64,000 bases of DNA from an uncultured Acetobacteraceae bacterium (GCA_943912335.1 CALTUD010000001.1:162070-226069); one strand, 5' to 3'; counted from the first letter of the stretch, positions 1 through 8,808 are shown. The notes: a model not told the origin generated them from the letters alone. Made by a program: numbers and translations.

Positions 1-627
1 ATCGAGCGTTTCGGCCGCATCGACGTCCTGGTGAACAATGCCGGCTACGGCTACCAGGCGTCGATCGAGGAAGGCGACGACAAGGAGATCCGCGCGCAGT
101 TCGACGCCAACGTGTTCGGCTTGTTCGCCCTGACGCGTGCGGTTCTGCCGGCCATGCGGGCGCAGCGGCGCGGGCATGTGATCAACATCACCTCGATGGC
201 CGGTCTCGTCGGGTTTCCGGGCTCCGGCTACTACTCGGCCAGCAAGCATGCGGTCGAAGGCTGGTCGGACGCGTTGGCGATCGAGGCCGCACCTCTGGGG
301 ATCAAGGTGACCTGCATCGAGCCGGGTCCGTTCCGCACCGATTGGGCCGGTCGCTCCCTGCGTCAGACTCCTGGCCGCATCGCCGATTATGCAGAGACGG
401 CAGGTGCGCGAATGAAGAACACCGCTGCGGCCAGTGGCGAACAGAAGGGTGATCCGAAGCGGGCGGTGCAGGCGATGTTCGAGATCGCTCTGAGCGAAAC
501 CGCACCGCGTCATTACGTTCTGGGCGCGATGGCCAACGATGTGGTCCTGTCGCGGCTGAAGCAGCGCGTGGCGGAGATCGAAGCCTGGCAGGAGAAGGGC
601 AGGGCGACCGACTTCCCGGAAGGCTGA
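1..627 (+). CDS. Short-chain dehydrogenase/reductase, 5'-truncated by the window edge
   Basis: Classical SDR oxidoreductase whose N-terminal Rossmann glycine motif lies outside the window; the reading frame is open from base 1. The visible part has the NNAG motif, the catalytic Ser in NITSMAG and the YSASK Tyr/Lys pair, followed by the PGPFRTD segment that closes over the nicotinamide. It is a cytoplasmic NAD(P)-dependent enzyme of unknown substrate. The GTG at base 31 is an internal codon (the Val of LVNNAG), not a start. The gene converges on nrtR with a weak hairpin between them. Family is certain; substrate cannot be told. Confidence 0.9.
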   Translation: MERFGRIDVLVNNAGYGYQASIEEGDDKEIRAQFDANVFGLFALTRAVLPAMRAQRRGHVINITSMAGLVGFPGSGYYSASKHAVEGWSDALAIEAAPLGIKVTCIEPGPFRTDWAGRSLRQTPGRIADYAETAGARMKNTAAASGEQKGDPKRAVQAMFEIALSETAPRHYVLGAMANDVVLSRLKQRVAEIEAWQEKGRATDFPEG

Positions 628-643
628 AGAGCGGCGCGCCTTT

Positions 644-659
644 CGGACCGCCCGGTCCG
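644..659. terminator. Weak hairpin between convergent genes
   Basis: A 6-bp perfect stem (CGGACC/GGTCCG) with a GCCC loop lies between the SDR stop and the nrtR stop. There is no U-run, so termination activity is only a guess. Confidence 0.3.
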
Positions 660-691
660 GAGGCGTTCTCGCGCTTCGACGACCGGCCGGA

Positions 692-1342
692 TCAGCTCAG
701 CAGCGGGCGCCGGAACAGCAGTTCGGCGCCCGGACGGACACCGAAAAGCTGGGTCGGACGACCGATGTCGCGTCGCTCGCCGCGTTTTTCCAGCACGTCC
801 TGCGCCAGCAGTTTGCGCCGGAAATTCGCCGCGTCGATCGGGCCGCCTGCGACCAGCCGGTAGGCGGTCAGCGCTTCCGTCAGGGTGAAGGGCTCGGGGA
901 TCAGGAACAGCGGCAGGGCGCTGTAGCTGGCTTTGGCGCGCAGCCGGTCGAGCGCCTGGGCGACGATCTCGGCGTGGTCGAAGGCGAGGGGCGGCAGGTT
1001 CTCGGCATCGTGGAACTCGAGGCCGGGTGCGGGGCCGGACAGAATGGCGGCGTAGGACACCGACAGGCTCCAGCCGCGCGGATCGCGCCGCGCGTTGCCG
1101 CGCGTGCCGAGCTGCTCGCCATAGGCCGGTTCGGCGCCGACCTTCGTGCGCAGCACACGCCGCATCACCGCGTCGAGATCCGCATCCTCGCCCACGCGGA
1201 CGAACCCGCCCGGAAGGGCGCGTTCGCCATAGGCGGGTTCGTCCGGTGCGTCGCGGCGGAGCAGGCCCACGGACAATGCTCCGTCCAGAAGGGCCAGCAC
1301 CACCACATCGACCGTGGCGATCGGGCGTGGATGATCCGCCAT
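692..1342 (-). CDS. nrtR: NrtR-type Nudix-like transcriptional regulator of NAD metabolism
   Basis: 216 residues: an N-terminal Nudix fold (about 1-140) and a C-terminal winged-helix region (about 150-216), the layout of NrtR repressors that sense ADP-ribose and control NAD genes. The Nudix box keeps the first Gly and Glu (GFVRVGE) but lacks the catalytic REUXEE core, reading MRRVLRTK instead, so it is probably a ligand sensor rather than a hydrolase. Start is the ATG giving MADHPRP; the frame stays open further upstream only because it overlaps nadV in another frame. It is last in the leftward prs-nadV-nrtR operon, 11 bp after nadV, which fits autoregulated control of nicotinamide salvage. 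Confidence 0.82.
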   Translation of the reverse strand: MADHPRPIATVDVVVLALLDGALSVGLLRRDAPDEPAYGERALPGGFVRVGEDADLDAVMRRVLRTKVGAEPAYGEQLGTRGNARRDPRGWSLSVSYAAILSGPAPGLEFHDAENLPPLAFDHAEIVAQALDRLRAKASYSALPLFLIPEPFTLTEALTAYRLVAGGPIDAANFRRKLLAQDVLEKRGERRDIGRPTQLFGVRPGAELLFRRPLLS

Positions 1343-1353
1343 CGCCGTCCGGC

Positions 1354-2859
1354 TCAGAAGATCTGCGCGGCCAGACGGGCGCGGATCTGCGCCAGGCTTT
1401 GTTCGCGCAGAAGCTTGCCGTTCTCGAACACCGGCTCCAGCGCGCCGCCTTTTTCCTGTTCGGGCGTTTGGTGATCGTGCTGGACGTAGGTGCCGTTCTG
1501 CTCTTCCACCCGCAGCAGGCCGGCGGCGGAGCGCTTGGCGCCGGCGGAGGTTTTCGGGTCTTTCATCAGCAGGCGCGGTTCGCCATTCACCTGCGCCCAG
1601 GTCGCCTTCATGGCGATGGAATAGCTGTCGCGGGTGACGAGCTGGTAGGAGAACGAGCCGATCCCGAACACGAGGTTGGTGGAGGCGTAGCCCTTCGCTT
1701 TCAGCCCTTCGATGATGTCGGTGGCGCGTTCCAGCGTGATGGCGTCGCCGTAGATCAGCCCGACGGCGGGATGGAGCACGCGGTAGCCTTGTTCGGTGGT
1801 GGTGCCGCCGAAGATCTCCCACAGGATCTCGACGGACCCCTTGCGTGCGGGATCGCCCTCGGGCGCGTCCGGGTCGCCGCAGATGATGCGGACGGGATCG
1901 CCGGAATCCGGCCGGAACACCACTTTGGCCATGCCGTTCGCATCCGGCGTGCGGACCAGGATCTCGGTCTTGAGCCGGCGCGTGTAGTCTTCGAGCACCT
2001 GGAAGTAGTCCCAGGTATCGGACACGATGGAGACGATGCCGCTCGGGTGGACGTCGCAGATCAAACGGCGATAGGTCTCGATCTCCTCTTCCTGGCCGCC
2101 GATGCACATGACCATGTGCTCGGTGGCGGGCACGGAGGCGCCGATCAGATAGGGCGGCCGCATGTCGTCGCCGCCGTAGAAGCGTTCCGCCACGTCCAGG
2201 GCCGCCACCGTGTCCGTGCCGACGAAGGAACAGAGATGGGCCACGCCTGAATTGGCCGCGTCCACATGCCCGCTCATGCCGCGCATGGAGAAATCATGCC
2301 CCTGGAACGGGACGAAATCCGCGTTTCCTGTCGTCTCGATCGCGGCCTTTTCCAGCAGACGACGGAATTCGAACGCCTGGCTGGCATTCACGCAGGGCTT
2401 CCAAAGTTCGGCCGAGAGGACGGATTCGAGATAGTTGGTGAGCCAGGGGAAGCGCGGATCTGTGTTGATCACGGTGAGCGGCGCCACCTGCATCGGCACG
2501 CGCGCGCCTTCGGGAAGGGCCTTGATCAGCAAGGGAAGGTGGCCGAGCCGGTGCAGGGCGCGGAAGCCTTCCACGTCGGCGCAGCCCGGCCCGATCGCGC
2601 CGTCGATGCGCGCGCGCAGCTTTTCGATCACCTCGTCCTCGGGGCGATGGAAGAAGGTCTCGTTCCACTGCCCGATCAGGAAATCCTTGATGAAGCGCTG
2701 GAGCCCGAAGAACACCATGCGGTGGTCGCTGTCGGGCAGTTCGCGCGCCAGCTTGGGCGAACGCGGGGTGAGGTTGGAATAGATGTATTCCGTGCCTGCG
2801 GGCAGCATCTTGTGGTGGCCGGTCTTGTAGAAATCGACCGCGTGCGGAGCGAAGATCAT
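1354..2859 (-). CDS. nadV: Nicotinamide phosphoribosyltransferase
   Basis: 501 residues, the usual length of the NAMPT/NadV family. It begins MIFAPHAVDFYKTGHH, the typical N-terminus whose Asp-Phe-Tyr-Lys segment helps bind the substrate, and continues with YSNLTPRS and a phosphate-binding region near GLIYGDAITLER. It transfers phosphoribose from PRPP to nicotinamide, giving NMN in the cytoplasm. Its ATG overlaps the stop of the upstream PRPP synthetase by 4 bp, so the enzyme and its co-substrate supplier are translationally coupled. The NrtR-like regulator follows directly. Bacterial NadV often travels as such a pair, also in phages. Confidence 0.92.
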   Translation of the reverse strand: MIFAPHAVDFYKTGHHKMLPAGTEYIYSNLTPRSPKLARELPDSDHRMVFFGLQRFIKDFLIGQWNETFFHRPEDEVIEKLRARIDGAIGPGCADVEGFRALHRLGHLPLLIKALPEGARVPMQVAPLTVINTDPRFPWLTNYLESVLSAELWKPCVNASQAFEFRRLLEKAAIETTGNADFVPFQGHDFSMRGMSGHVDAANSGVAHLCSFVGTDTVAALDVAERFYGGDDMRPPYLIGASVPATEHMVMCIGGQEEEIETYRRLICDVHPSGIVSIVSDTWDYFQVLEDYTRRLKTEILVRTPDANGMAKVVFRPDSGDPVRIICGDPDAPEGDPARKGSVEILWEIFGGTTTEQGYRVLHPAVGLIYGDAITLERATDIIEGLKAKGYASTNLVFGIGSFSYQLVTRDSYSIAMKATWAQVNGEPRLLMKDPKTSAGAKRSAAGLLRVEEQNGTYVQHDHQTPEQEKGGALEPVFENGKLLREQSLAQIRARLAAQIF

Positions 2860-3671
2860 CGAACGTTCTCCTGGCCGGCGGGGAGGGGCACCAGCGTCAC
2901 CTGATCGGCGAGCGACGGGTCGAACAGATTGGCGCACAGAACCTCGTCGAAGATTTCGCGCAGTTCGCCGAGGCCCTGCGAGAAGATGCCGTGCGTGACG
3001 TAGAGGCGCAGCGGGGCGCGCGTGACCGTGCGCAGGAAGCGGCCGAGATGGGTGAAGGTGCGGCCGCCGTCGCAGATGTCGTCCACCACGAGCACCGGTT
3101 CGTCGGGGCCCAGGGCGTCGAGCAGTTCCGGGTCGCGCACGTCGCCGGTATCGGGGTCGCGTCGCTTGATGGCGCGCAGCAGCCTGTGTGCGTCGTCGGC
3201 GCAGGCGCCGGAGCGTTCCACCGCGCCCTTGTCCGGCGCTACCACGCGCTCTCCCTTTTTCAGATGGGGGCGGACGAAGGCGGCGGCGGGGATCGAGCGC
3301 AGCCTGGGCACCTGTTCCAGCGAGACCGGGGAATGCACGTCCCAGGTGACGATCTCGGCCCAGTCGTGCAGCGCCAGCATGCGGCCGAGAACGGACAGGG
3401 CGAAGGCCTCGCCGGTCCATGCGGCGCGGTCCTGGCGGGAATAGGGCAGGTAGGGGATCAGCAGGTGCATCGGCGCCGGGCTCAGGCGACGGATGGCGTC
3501 GCCCACCAGCATCAGCGCCATCAGCGTGTCGGAGTCGTGGACATGGGCGGTGACGTCCCAGCGTGCGACGTGCTCCGGCGGATCGAGCAGCCTGATCTGC
3601 ACCTCGCCTGCGGAGAAGTTGAAGCGTTTGAGGCCGATCTCCTGCCCGTCGGCGCGGATGGTGATGCTCAT
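2856..3671 (-). CDS. prs: Ribose-phosphate pyrophosphokinase (PRPP synthetase), short form
   Basis: 271 residues, shorter than the roughly 310 of housekeeping Prs. Visible motifs are the IPYLPYSRQDR catalytic loop, a DVHS segment, and the PRPP-binding loop VLVVDDICDGGRTF (usually VDDIxDTGGT, so slightly divergent). It makes PRPP from ribose 5-phosphate and ATP. Position as first gene of the operon with nadV suggests a dedicated PRPP source for nicotinamide salvage, and a second housekeeping prs is expected elsewhere. Start ATG gives MSITIRADG. Confidence 0.9.
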   Translation of the reverse strand: MSITIRADGQEIGLKRFNFSAGEVQIRLLDPPEHVARWDVTAHVHDSDTLMALMLVGDAIRRLSPAPMHLLIPYLPYSRQDRAAWTGEAFALSVLGRMLALHDWAEIVTWDVHSPVSLEQVPRLRSIPAAAFVRPHLKKGERVVAPDKGAVERSGACADDAHRLLRAIKRRDPDTGDVRDPELLDALGPDEPVLVVDDICDGGRTFTHLGRFLRTVTRAPLRLYVTHGIFSQGLGELREIFDEVLCANLFDPSLADQVTLVPLPAGQENVR

Positions 3672-3704
3672 CCGGAACTCCCTCGGTCGTTGTTAAGAGT
3701 AAAA

Positions 3705-3715
3705 TGCACATTGCA
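3705..3715. promoter_or_regulatory. Candidate operator in the AT-rich region before prs
   Basis: The 192-bp gap between prs and the HpnL-like gene has an AT-rich patch (about 3690-3723), conspicuous in this GC-rich window. It contains the small palindrome TGCA-CAT-TGCA at 34-44 bp upstream of the prs start codon. It is a reasonable place for an NrtR operator and for the prs promoter, but I cannot match it to a consensus. Confidence 0.3.
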
Positions 3716-3863
3716 AATAATAAGGACAAGTCACGGCTTTGCGAGCGCCCCGCCTGAAGCCGGATCGGCGCGACCCTGCCCGGCCCAGCGCGCTGTGGCA
3801 CGGGCGGACGCGAGGGTGTAGGGAGCACGCTTTCACGGAACAGCGACCGGAAGGGCCGCCCGC

Positions 3864-4886
3864 TTGAAGACGGTCTCCCTCCTGCTGGCTTTGCTGGGCG
3901 TGGCCCTGCTGACGTTTCTGGCCGGCTGGTTCGGCGCGGGCGCGGTTCTGAAGGCGGTTCTGTCCGTTGGCGCAGGCGGGTTTGCTGCCCTGGTTCTCGC
4001 CCAGCTCGCCATTGATCTGATTCTGGGCGTGGCCTGGAGCGTAGCCTGCCCCGGCATCGGATTTCGCCGTCTGTTGTCCGCGCGGATCGTGCGCGAGGCG
4101 GCGACCACCTGCCTGCCCTTCTCCCAGCTCGGCGGCATCCTGATCGCCATCCGTGCGACGTGTTTTCCCGCCACCCGCCGCCGTCATGCCGTGCTCTGGC
4201 CGGAGGCGTCGGCTGCGAACGTGGTGGACATCACGGTGGAGGTGCTCGGGCAGATCCTGTTCGTGCTGCTGGGTCTCCTGTTCCTGCTCGATCGCCGGCC
4301 GGACAGCTCGTTCGCCGGGCCGGTGGCGCTGGGTATGGGGCTGATGCTGGTGGCGATGGGAGCGTTCATCGTCGCGCAGCGGAGCGCGTCGGGCCTTCTG
4401 CGCCGTATCCTGGGCGGGCTCGGGCGTCACGTGGCCGGGCAATGGCAGGAGGCGATGCGGGACGGCATCGACGCGCTGCAGGAGCGGCTGAACCTGTTCT
4501 ATGCGCGTCCGGGCCGCCTGGCAGTGGCCGCCTTGGTCCATTTCGCGGCGTGGACGGCCGGTGCGGCATCGGTTTGGCTGGCCTATCGCCTGCTGGGTTC
4601 GCCGATCGGGTTCGGGGACTCGCTGGCGATCGAAGGCGTGGCCAGCGGCGTCCTGTCGGTGTCGTTTCTGGTGCCGGCGGCGTTGGGCGTGCAGGAAGCC
4701 GCCTACGTAGCGCTGGGAAGTTTGTTCGGCGTCGATCCGGCCGTATCGCTCGGCCTGTCCTTGCTGCGCCGCGGCCGCGATCTGGTGATCGGCATTCCGG
4801 CGCTTCTGGTCTGGCAACTCGTCGAATTCGTCCGTTTGCGTCGGCAAGAGGCCGGCGCACGGCCGCAACTGGAGCCTTCCGCATGA
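3864..4886 (+). CDS. HpnL-like multi-pass membrane protein (lysylphosphatidylglycerol synthase TM-region family)
   Basis: 340 residues with about eight hydrophobic segments, beginning with a membrane helix right at the N-terminus. The pattern, including the ANVVDITVEVLGQ and EGVASGVLSVSFLVPAALGVQEAAY segments, is that of the HpnL/UPF0104 family found near hopanoid and lipid genes; the molecular function is not established. Start is a TTG preceded by GGAAGGG, and no better ATG is in frame upstream. Its stop overlaps the tyrC start by 4 bp. The family call is good; the link to hopanoids is by homology only, with no hpn genes nearby. Confidence 0.72.
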   Translation: MKTVSLLLALLGVALLTFLAGWFGAGAVLKAVLSVGAGGFAALVLAQLAIDLILGVAWSVACPGIGFRRLLSARIVREAATTCLPFSQLGGILIAIRATCFPATRRRHAVLWPEASAANVVDITVEVLGQILFVLLGLLFLLDRRPDSSFAGPVALGMGLMLVAMGAFIVAQRSASGLLRRILGGLGRHVAGQWQEAMRDGIDALQERLNLFYARPGRLAVAALVHFAAWTAGAASVWLAYRLLGSPIGFGDSLAIEGVASGVLSVSFLVPAALGVQEAAYVALGSLFGVDPAVSLGLSLLRRGRDLVIGIPALLVWQLVEFVRLRRQEAGARPQLEPSA

Positions 4887-5779
4887 GCGCCGTTCCCGAA
4901 GCGCCCATTTTCCGCCGCCTCTGCATCGTCGGCCTGGGCCTGATCGGATCTTCCCTGGCGCGGCGCGTGCGGCAGGACCGGAGCGTGGCGGAGGTGGTGG
5001 CCTTCGATGCCGATCCCGCCGTGCGGAAGCGCGTGGCCGAGCTGGGCATCGCCGATCGCGTGGCCGAGACCGCGCAGGAGGCCGCCGAAGGGGCCGATTG
5101 CCTCGTGCTGTGCGTGCCCGTCGGCGCCATGGGACGGGCGGCCGCCGATCTGCTGCCGCATGTGCCGCCGGGCGCGGTGGTGACGGATGTGGGATCCACC
5201 AAGGTGTCGGTGATTCGCGAGGTCCTGCCGCTCGTGCCGGACGGCGTGCACCTGGTGCCGGCGCATCCTCTGGCAGGCACTGAATATTCGGGCCCGGACG
5301 CCGGGTTTTCCACCCTGTTCGACGGGCGCTGGTGTCTGCTGACCCCGATCGAGGGCGGCGAGCGCGCGCCGGCGGAGGCGGTGGCGGCGTTATGGCGGCG
5401 CTGCGGCGCCATGGTGCAGGAGATGGACCCGGAGCATCACGACCGCGTTCTGGCGATCACCTCGCATCTGCCGCATCTGCTGGCCTTCACCATCTGCGGC
5501 ACCGCCGACGACCTCCAGGGCGAAACGCGCTCCGAGGTGCTGCAATTCGCCGCGTCGGGCTTCCGTGATTTCACCCGCATCGCCGCGTCCGATCCGGTGA
5601 TGTGGCGGGACATCTTCACCAACAACCGGGACGCGTTGCTGGAGATGCTGGCGCGCTTCACCGAGGATGCGCAGGCGATGGCGCGGGCGATCCGCTGGGG
5701 CGACGAGGATTTCATCGTCGATCGCATCGAGCGCGGCCGGCGTATCCGCCGCAGCCTGATCGAGATCAAACAGGCCTGA
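4883..5779 (+). CDS. tyrC: Prephenate/arogenate dehydrogenase
   Basis: 298 residues of the TyrA/TyrC family. N-terminal Rossmann fold with IVGLGLIGSSLA (about residues 13-24), then TDVGSTK, HPLAGTEYSGPDAG and the conserved AITSHLPHLLAF helix. It oxidatively decarboxylates prephenate or arogenate using NAD(P), leading to tyrosine. There is no ACT domain, so no obvious built-in tyrosine feedback site. ATG start in a 4-bp overlap with the membrane protein gene. A strong stem-loop follows within 10 bp of the stop. Confidence 0.9.
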   Translation: MSAVPEAPIFRRLCIVGLGLIGSSLARRVRQDRSVAEVVAFDADPAVRKRVAELGIADRVAETAQEAAEGADCLVLCVPVGAMGRAAADLLPHVPPGAVVTDVGSTKVSVIREVLPLVPDGVHLVPAHPLAGTEYSGPDAGFSTLFDGRWCLLTPIEGGERAPAEAVAALWRRCGAMVQEMDPEHHDRVLAITSHLPHLLAFTICGTADDLQGETRSEVLQFAASGFRDFTRIAASDPVMWRDIFTNNRDALLEMLARFTEDAQAMARAIRWGDEDFIVDRIERGRRIRRSLIEIKQA

Positions 5780-5787
5780 AGAGGGTT

Positions 5788-5811
5788 CTTCTTTTTCTGA
5801 AGAAAAAGAAG
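5788..5811 (+). terminator. Terminator hairpin after tyrC
   Basis: Perfect 10-bp inverted repeat CTTCTTTTTC / GAAAAAGAAG around a TGAA loop, beginning 9 bp after the tyrC stop. The same two arms recur with another loop at 58699-58722, so this is a reused terminator word in this genome. Confidence 0.7.
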
Positions 5812-5877
5812 CAAAAAGACCTTGTCCGTTTGGTTGTGATAGCCGGCTGGCGATAGATGTAACAAAAAAGTTCTTTG

Positions 5878-5899
5878 GTTCTTTCTTTCAGGAAAGAAC
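5878..5899 (-). terminator. Terminator hairpin after the AsmA gene
   Basis: Perfect 8-bp stem GTTCTTTC / GAAAGAAC with a 6-base loop, 7 bp beyond the stop of the leftward AsmA gene. With 5788-5811 it forms a back-to-back pair separating convergent genes. Confidence 0.6.
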
Positions 5900-5906
5900 A
5901 CCTCTT

Positions 5907-8177
5907 CTATTCCGCCGACAATCCAGCATCCCGGCACGTATGCGGGTGATCGCCGCCGAACAGCGCGTCGAGCAGCAGGCCGACCTTGTCCAGCCCATCG
6001 GCATCGACGGTGACGGAAGGGGCGTCGAACGGGCCTTTGACGACCACCGGAACCGAGACGCGCGATCCGACCAGGCGGGCGAGCGGGTGCAATTTCAGCG
6101 CGAGCGTCTTCTGGACGAGATCGATCGTGCCGACGCCGCTCAGCACGAGGCTGCCTGTATCCACCGCCAGGGTGGAGAGTTTCAACACCCCGTTCGCGAC
6201 GGTGCCGCGCAGGCCGAAGCAGCGGACGATCGTGTGGTTGTCGTGCGGTGCACGGGCGCCCAACTGTTTCAAGGCCGGTGCGGCCAGGGCGGAGAGCGTG
6301 TCGTAGCTCATGCCGGCGCCGGCGGTGGCCATCGCCACCGTGCCGTCGAGGCTGGACAGCAACGCCTTCGGGGTGTCGCCTTGTGCAGACAGATCCAGCG
6401 CCATGCGCAGGGTGCCGGTGACGGGGTCGCTGGGCGGCATCGGCAACCCCGCCAGCCCGAGCAGGGGGCGCAGCGGAAAATCGTGCGTGTGCACCGAGAG
6501 CCGGACCGGCACCGCGGCCGGATCGGCAATGGCATTCACGCTCGCGGTGCCGCGCAAGGCGCCGTCCGGCATGCCGATCGACAGCGCGCCGTGGTCCAGG
6601 ATGGCGTGCAGGGCCAGGGCCGGCCATTGCTGTCCGTGCCAGTCGATCCTGTCGATGCGCCAGTCCAGATCGAGCGGGTTCGCGTGGCGAAGCGCGTCCC
6701 AGGGCAGGCGTGTCTGCAGGAATGGCGTGTCGTGTCTGGCCGTGCCGGAGGGCAGCAGCGTGTCGAGCGACAATCGGTCGGTGTGGAGCGTGGCGGAAAG
6801 CGAGGGGGTGCTGCCGCGTCGCAGAAGAATGTTGCCGGCGAGATCGCCTTCCTCGGTTCGCAACGACAGCGAGCGCAGGTCGATGCGGTCGAGCCCTGCC
6901 GGCACGCTGATACCGGATTCGAACGACAATCCGGTGAAGGCCGGCAGGGCGGGGGAAACGAGCGGCGGGAAACCGGCCAGTGTCGCGCTGCGAAGCGACA
7001 TCTTGCCGACGAAGCCGTCGAACGCGGCGGTCTCCAGCGTCAGCCGGCCGTCAAGAGCGAATCTGTCGCCGGGATGGAGACTGCCGTTGCGGCCGGCCGT
7101 GACGGTGAGTCCGGCGCTGCCCGTGGAGCGCCCGTCGAGATGCGTCGGCAGGTCGAACCGCCCGTCCAGCCGGAATGGCTGGTCCTTGTAGCGCCCGTCG
7201 GACTGGAAGGTCGCGACGGCGCCCTGCTCCGGCACGCTCAGGCGCAGCTTCGACAAGGACAGGCCGGCGACATGGTCGTTCATCGACAGGCTGTCCGCCG
7301 TCATCTCGGTCCTGCCCGGATCCGGCAGCGTTCCGGCTGCCTTGTCGATCAGGTGAGTGGACAGAACCATGCCGTGCAAGGGCGGCAGTTGGAGCGAGGG
7401 CAGCAGCTGGTTGAGCTGTTCCAGCGCCGGTGCGTGCAGCTTCACGTTCAGATCGAACGCGCCGGACAGGCTGGTCGTGCCCTCCGCTTGCAACGATTCG
7501 TCGAACGCATGCGCTTCGAGCCGGGTGGTCCAGGGGGCGAACGCGTCGCCGGTCGGGATGGCGGTCGAGTGATACGAGAACGGTTTGAAGTCGCGATACA
7601 CGAACACCGCGTCGAGACGCAGCGGGTCGGTCCACAGCACATGCGCGTAATCCAGCGAGCGCACGCCGATGACGTTGGTGCGTGCCGGGAAATGGAACGT
7701 CAGCATGCCGTTCTTGACGTGAGCGGTCTCGATCGAGAGGCCGGGGGCGTTGTTGGCGTGTTTGGGTGTCGCCGCGGCGCGTTTGAAGGTCCAGTTCGGA
7801 ACGCCGTTCGCCGGTTCGAACAGGATATTGGGACCGATCAGGGTCAGCCGGGTGACGACGAGTCGCCAGTGCAGCAGGGCGAGCAAGGAGAGCCGGGCGT
7901 CGATCCGGTCGACGATGGCCATGTCCGGGCGCGATCCGCCCGGAAGATTGCTCAGGCGAATGCCCGAGAACGACAGGGTCGGTTGCAGAGTCCAGCGGAT
8001 CTGGATCGGGCCGTCGATCGAGAGCGTGCGTCCGGTCTGCGCGGCGACCAGCGCCTCGATGCGCGGTTTGTAGCGGTCGGGCTGGATCAGCGATGCCGCG
8101 ACGACGAGTCCTGCCGGCGGCAATGCGACCACAACCGCGCCGATCGCGATCGCCCATCGTGTCTTTCGTCCCGCCAC
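5907..8177 (-). CDS. AsmA family protein
   Basis: 756 residues. One N-terminal membrane anchor (about residues 8-30, rich in Ala/Val) is followed by the AsmA N-terminal domain (IEALVAAQTGRTLSIDGPI, RLSLLALLHWRL) and a long beta-rich repetitive part ending in an AsmA-like C-terminal domain. AsmA/TamB-type proteins span the periplasm and are implicated in lipid transport to, or assembly of, the outer membrane; the precise cargo is not known for this one. It is monocistronic, with a promoter presumably in the gap before the small membrane protein gene. Confidence 0.85.
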   Translation of the reverse strand: MAGRKTRWAIAIGAVVVALPPAGLVVAASLIQPDRYKPRIEALVAAQTGRTLSIDGPIQIRWTLQPTLSFSGIRLSNLPGGSRPDMAIVDRIDARLSLLALLHWRLVVTRLTLIGPNILFEPANGVPNWTFKRAAATPKHANNAPGLSIETAHVKNGMLTFHFPARTNVIGVRSLDYAHVLWTDPLRLDAVFVYRDFKPFSYHSTAIPTGDAFAPWTTRLEAHAFDESLQAEGTTSLSGAFDLNVKLHAPALEQLNQLLPSLQLPPLHGMVLSTHLIDKAAGTLPDPGRTEMTADSLSMNDHVAGLSLSKLRLSVPEQGAVATFQSDGRYKDQPFRLDGRFDLPTHLDGRSTGSAGLTVTAGRNGSLHPGDRFALDGRLTLETAAFDGFVGKMSLRSATLAGFPPLVSPALPAFTGLSFESGISVPAGLDRIDLRSLSLRTEEGDLAGNILLRRGSTPSLSATLHTDRLSLDTLLPSGTARHDTPFLQTRLPWDALRHANPLDLDWRIDRIDWHGQQWPALALHAILDHGALSIGMPDGALRGTASVNAIADPAAVPVRLSVHTHDFPLRPLLGLAGLPMPPSDPVTGTLRMALDLSAQGDTPKALLSSLDGTVAMATAGAGMSYDTLSALAAPALKQLGARAPHDNHTIVRCFGLRGTVANGVLKLSTLAVDTGSLVLSGVGTIDLVQKTLALKLHPLARLVGSRVSVPVVVKGPFDAPSVTVDADGLDKVGLLLDALFGGDHPHTCRDAGLSAE

Positions 8178-8294
8178 CGTCCCTCCCGTGTCGGCCGCTC
8201 ACGGGCGGGCCGAACACGGTGGTGCCACCTGGAAGGGGGCATGGCCAGTGCGAGCGCCCCCGCGTGGCGTGTCGAACGGTTCAGCGCCGCGGCC

Positions 8295-8477
8295 TCAATG
8301 GGCGATGAACAGCCAGGCGATGGCGGAGAAGGGCATCAAGGCGAGGGAGAAACGGATCGCCAGATCAGTGATGGCGGTCAGGCTTTCCGGGGGCAGCGGA
8401 TCGGCGCGATTGGCGGTACGCAGGACGGCGTTGGCGAAACCGGCGGCGCGGACGCTGTGGAGGCTGATGCTGTTCAT
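8295..8477 (-). CDS. Small membrane protein, 60 residues, unknown
   Basis: Start ATG is preceded at good spacing by GGGAAG. The N-terminal half is polar and basic; the last 25 residues (SLALMPFSAIAWLFIAH) form a hydrophobic segment, so it is probably a tail-anchored inner-membrane peptide. A 6-bp hairpin (8185-8190/8200-8205) lies beyond its stop, next to the AsmA start. I do not recognise a family. Translation is plausible rather than proven. Confidence 0.5.
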   Translation of the reverse strand: MNSISLHSVRAAGFANAVLRTANRADPLPPESLTAITDLAIRFSLALMPFSAIAWLFIAH

Positions 8478-8655
8478 GGTGCTTCCCTTTCGTGTTTCTG
8501 GCCAGTGCGGCCACGAAAGAGAGGTTGCATCAGGCGTGCCAAAGCCTAAGTTCTTGAAATGGAAGGCTTATTTCTGCCGTGCCAACATAACGATGCCAAA
8601 TCGCGCCAAGATTTCCATTTCTGGACTCGTTCTTGGCGAATTAAGCCATGTCTGT

Positions 8656-8808
8656 TCAAATGATGCTGGTCCAGCGCCGTTCATCCTGTCTCGGCAGCGG
8701 TACCGCTTCGTCGGTTTCGTGGTCGAGCGCGACGATCAGCGAGGTGAACAGCAGACCCAGCGCCAGAACGGCGCCACTGGCCAGCACGACCATCATCCAG
8801 AACGACAT
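8656..8808 (-). CDS. Single-pass membrane miniprotein, 50 residues, unknown
   Basis: A very short gene that is easily missed. The ATG is preceded by a good Shine-Dalgarno sequence (AAAGGAG, about 8 bp away). The peptide starts MSFWMMVVLASGAVLALG, a clear transmembrane helix to about residue 28, followed by a charged cytoplasmic or periplasmic tail rich in Asp/Glu/Arg (DHETDEAVPLPRQDERRW). The opposite strand also has an open frame here but without a comparable ribosome site. No family recognised; membrane association is the only safe inference. Confidence 0.62.
   Translation of the reverse strand: MSFWMMVVLASGAVLALGLLFTSLIVALDHETDEAVPLPRQDERRWTSII

Noticed and set aside
1027..2904. Plus-strand open frames opposite nrtR and nadV
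   Set aside because: Composition is typical of antisense shadow frames, with no motifs, while the minus strand carries recognisable families.
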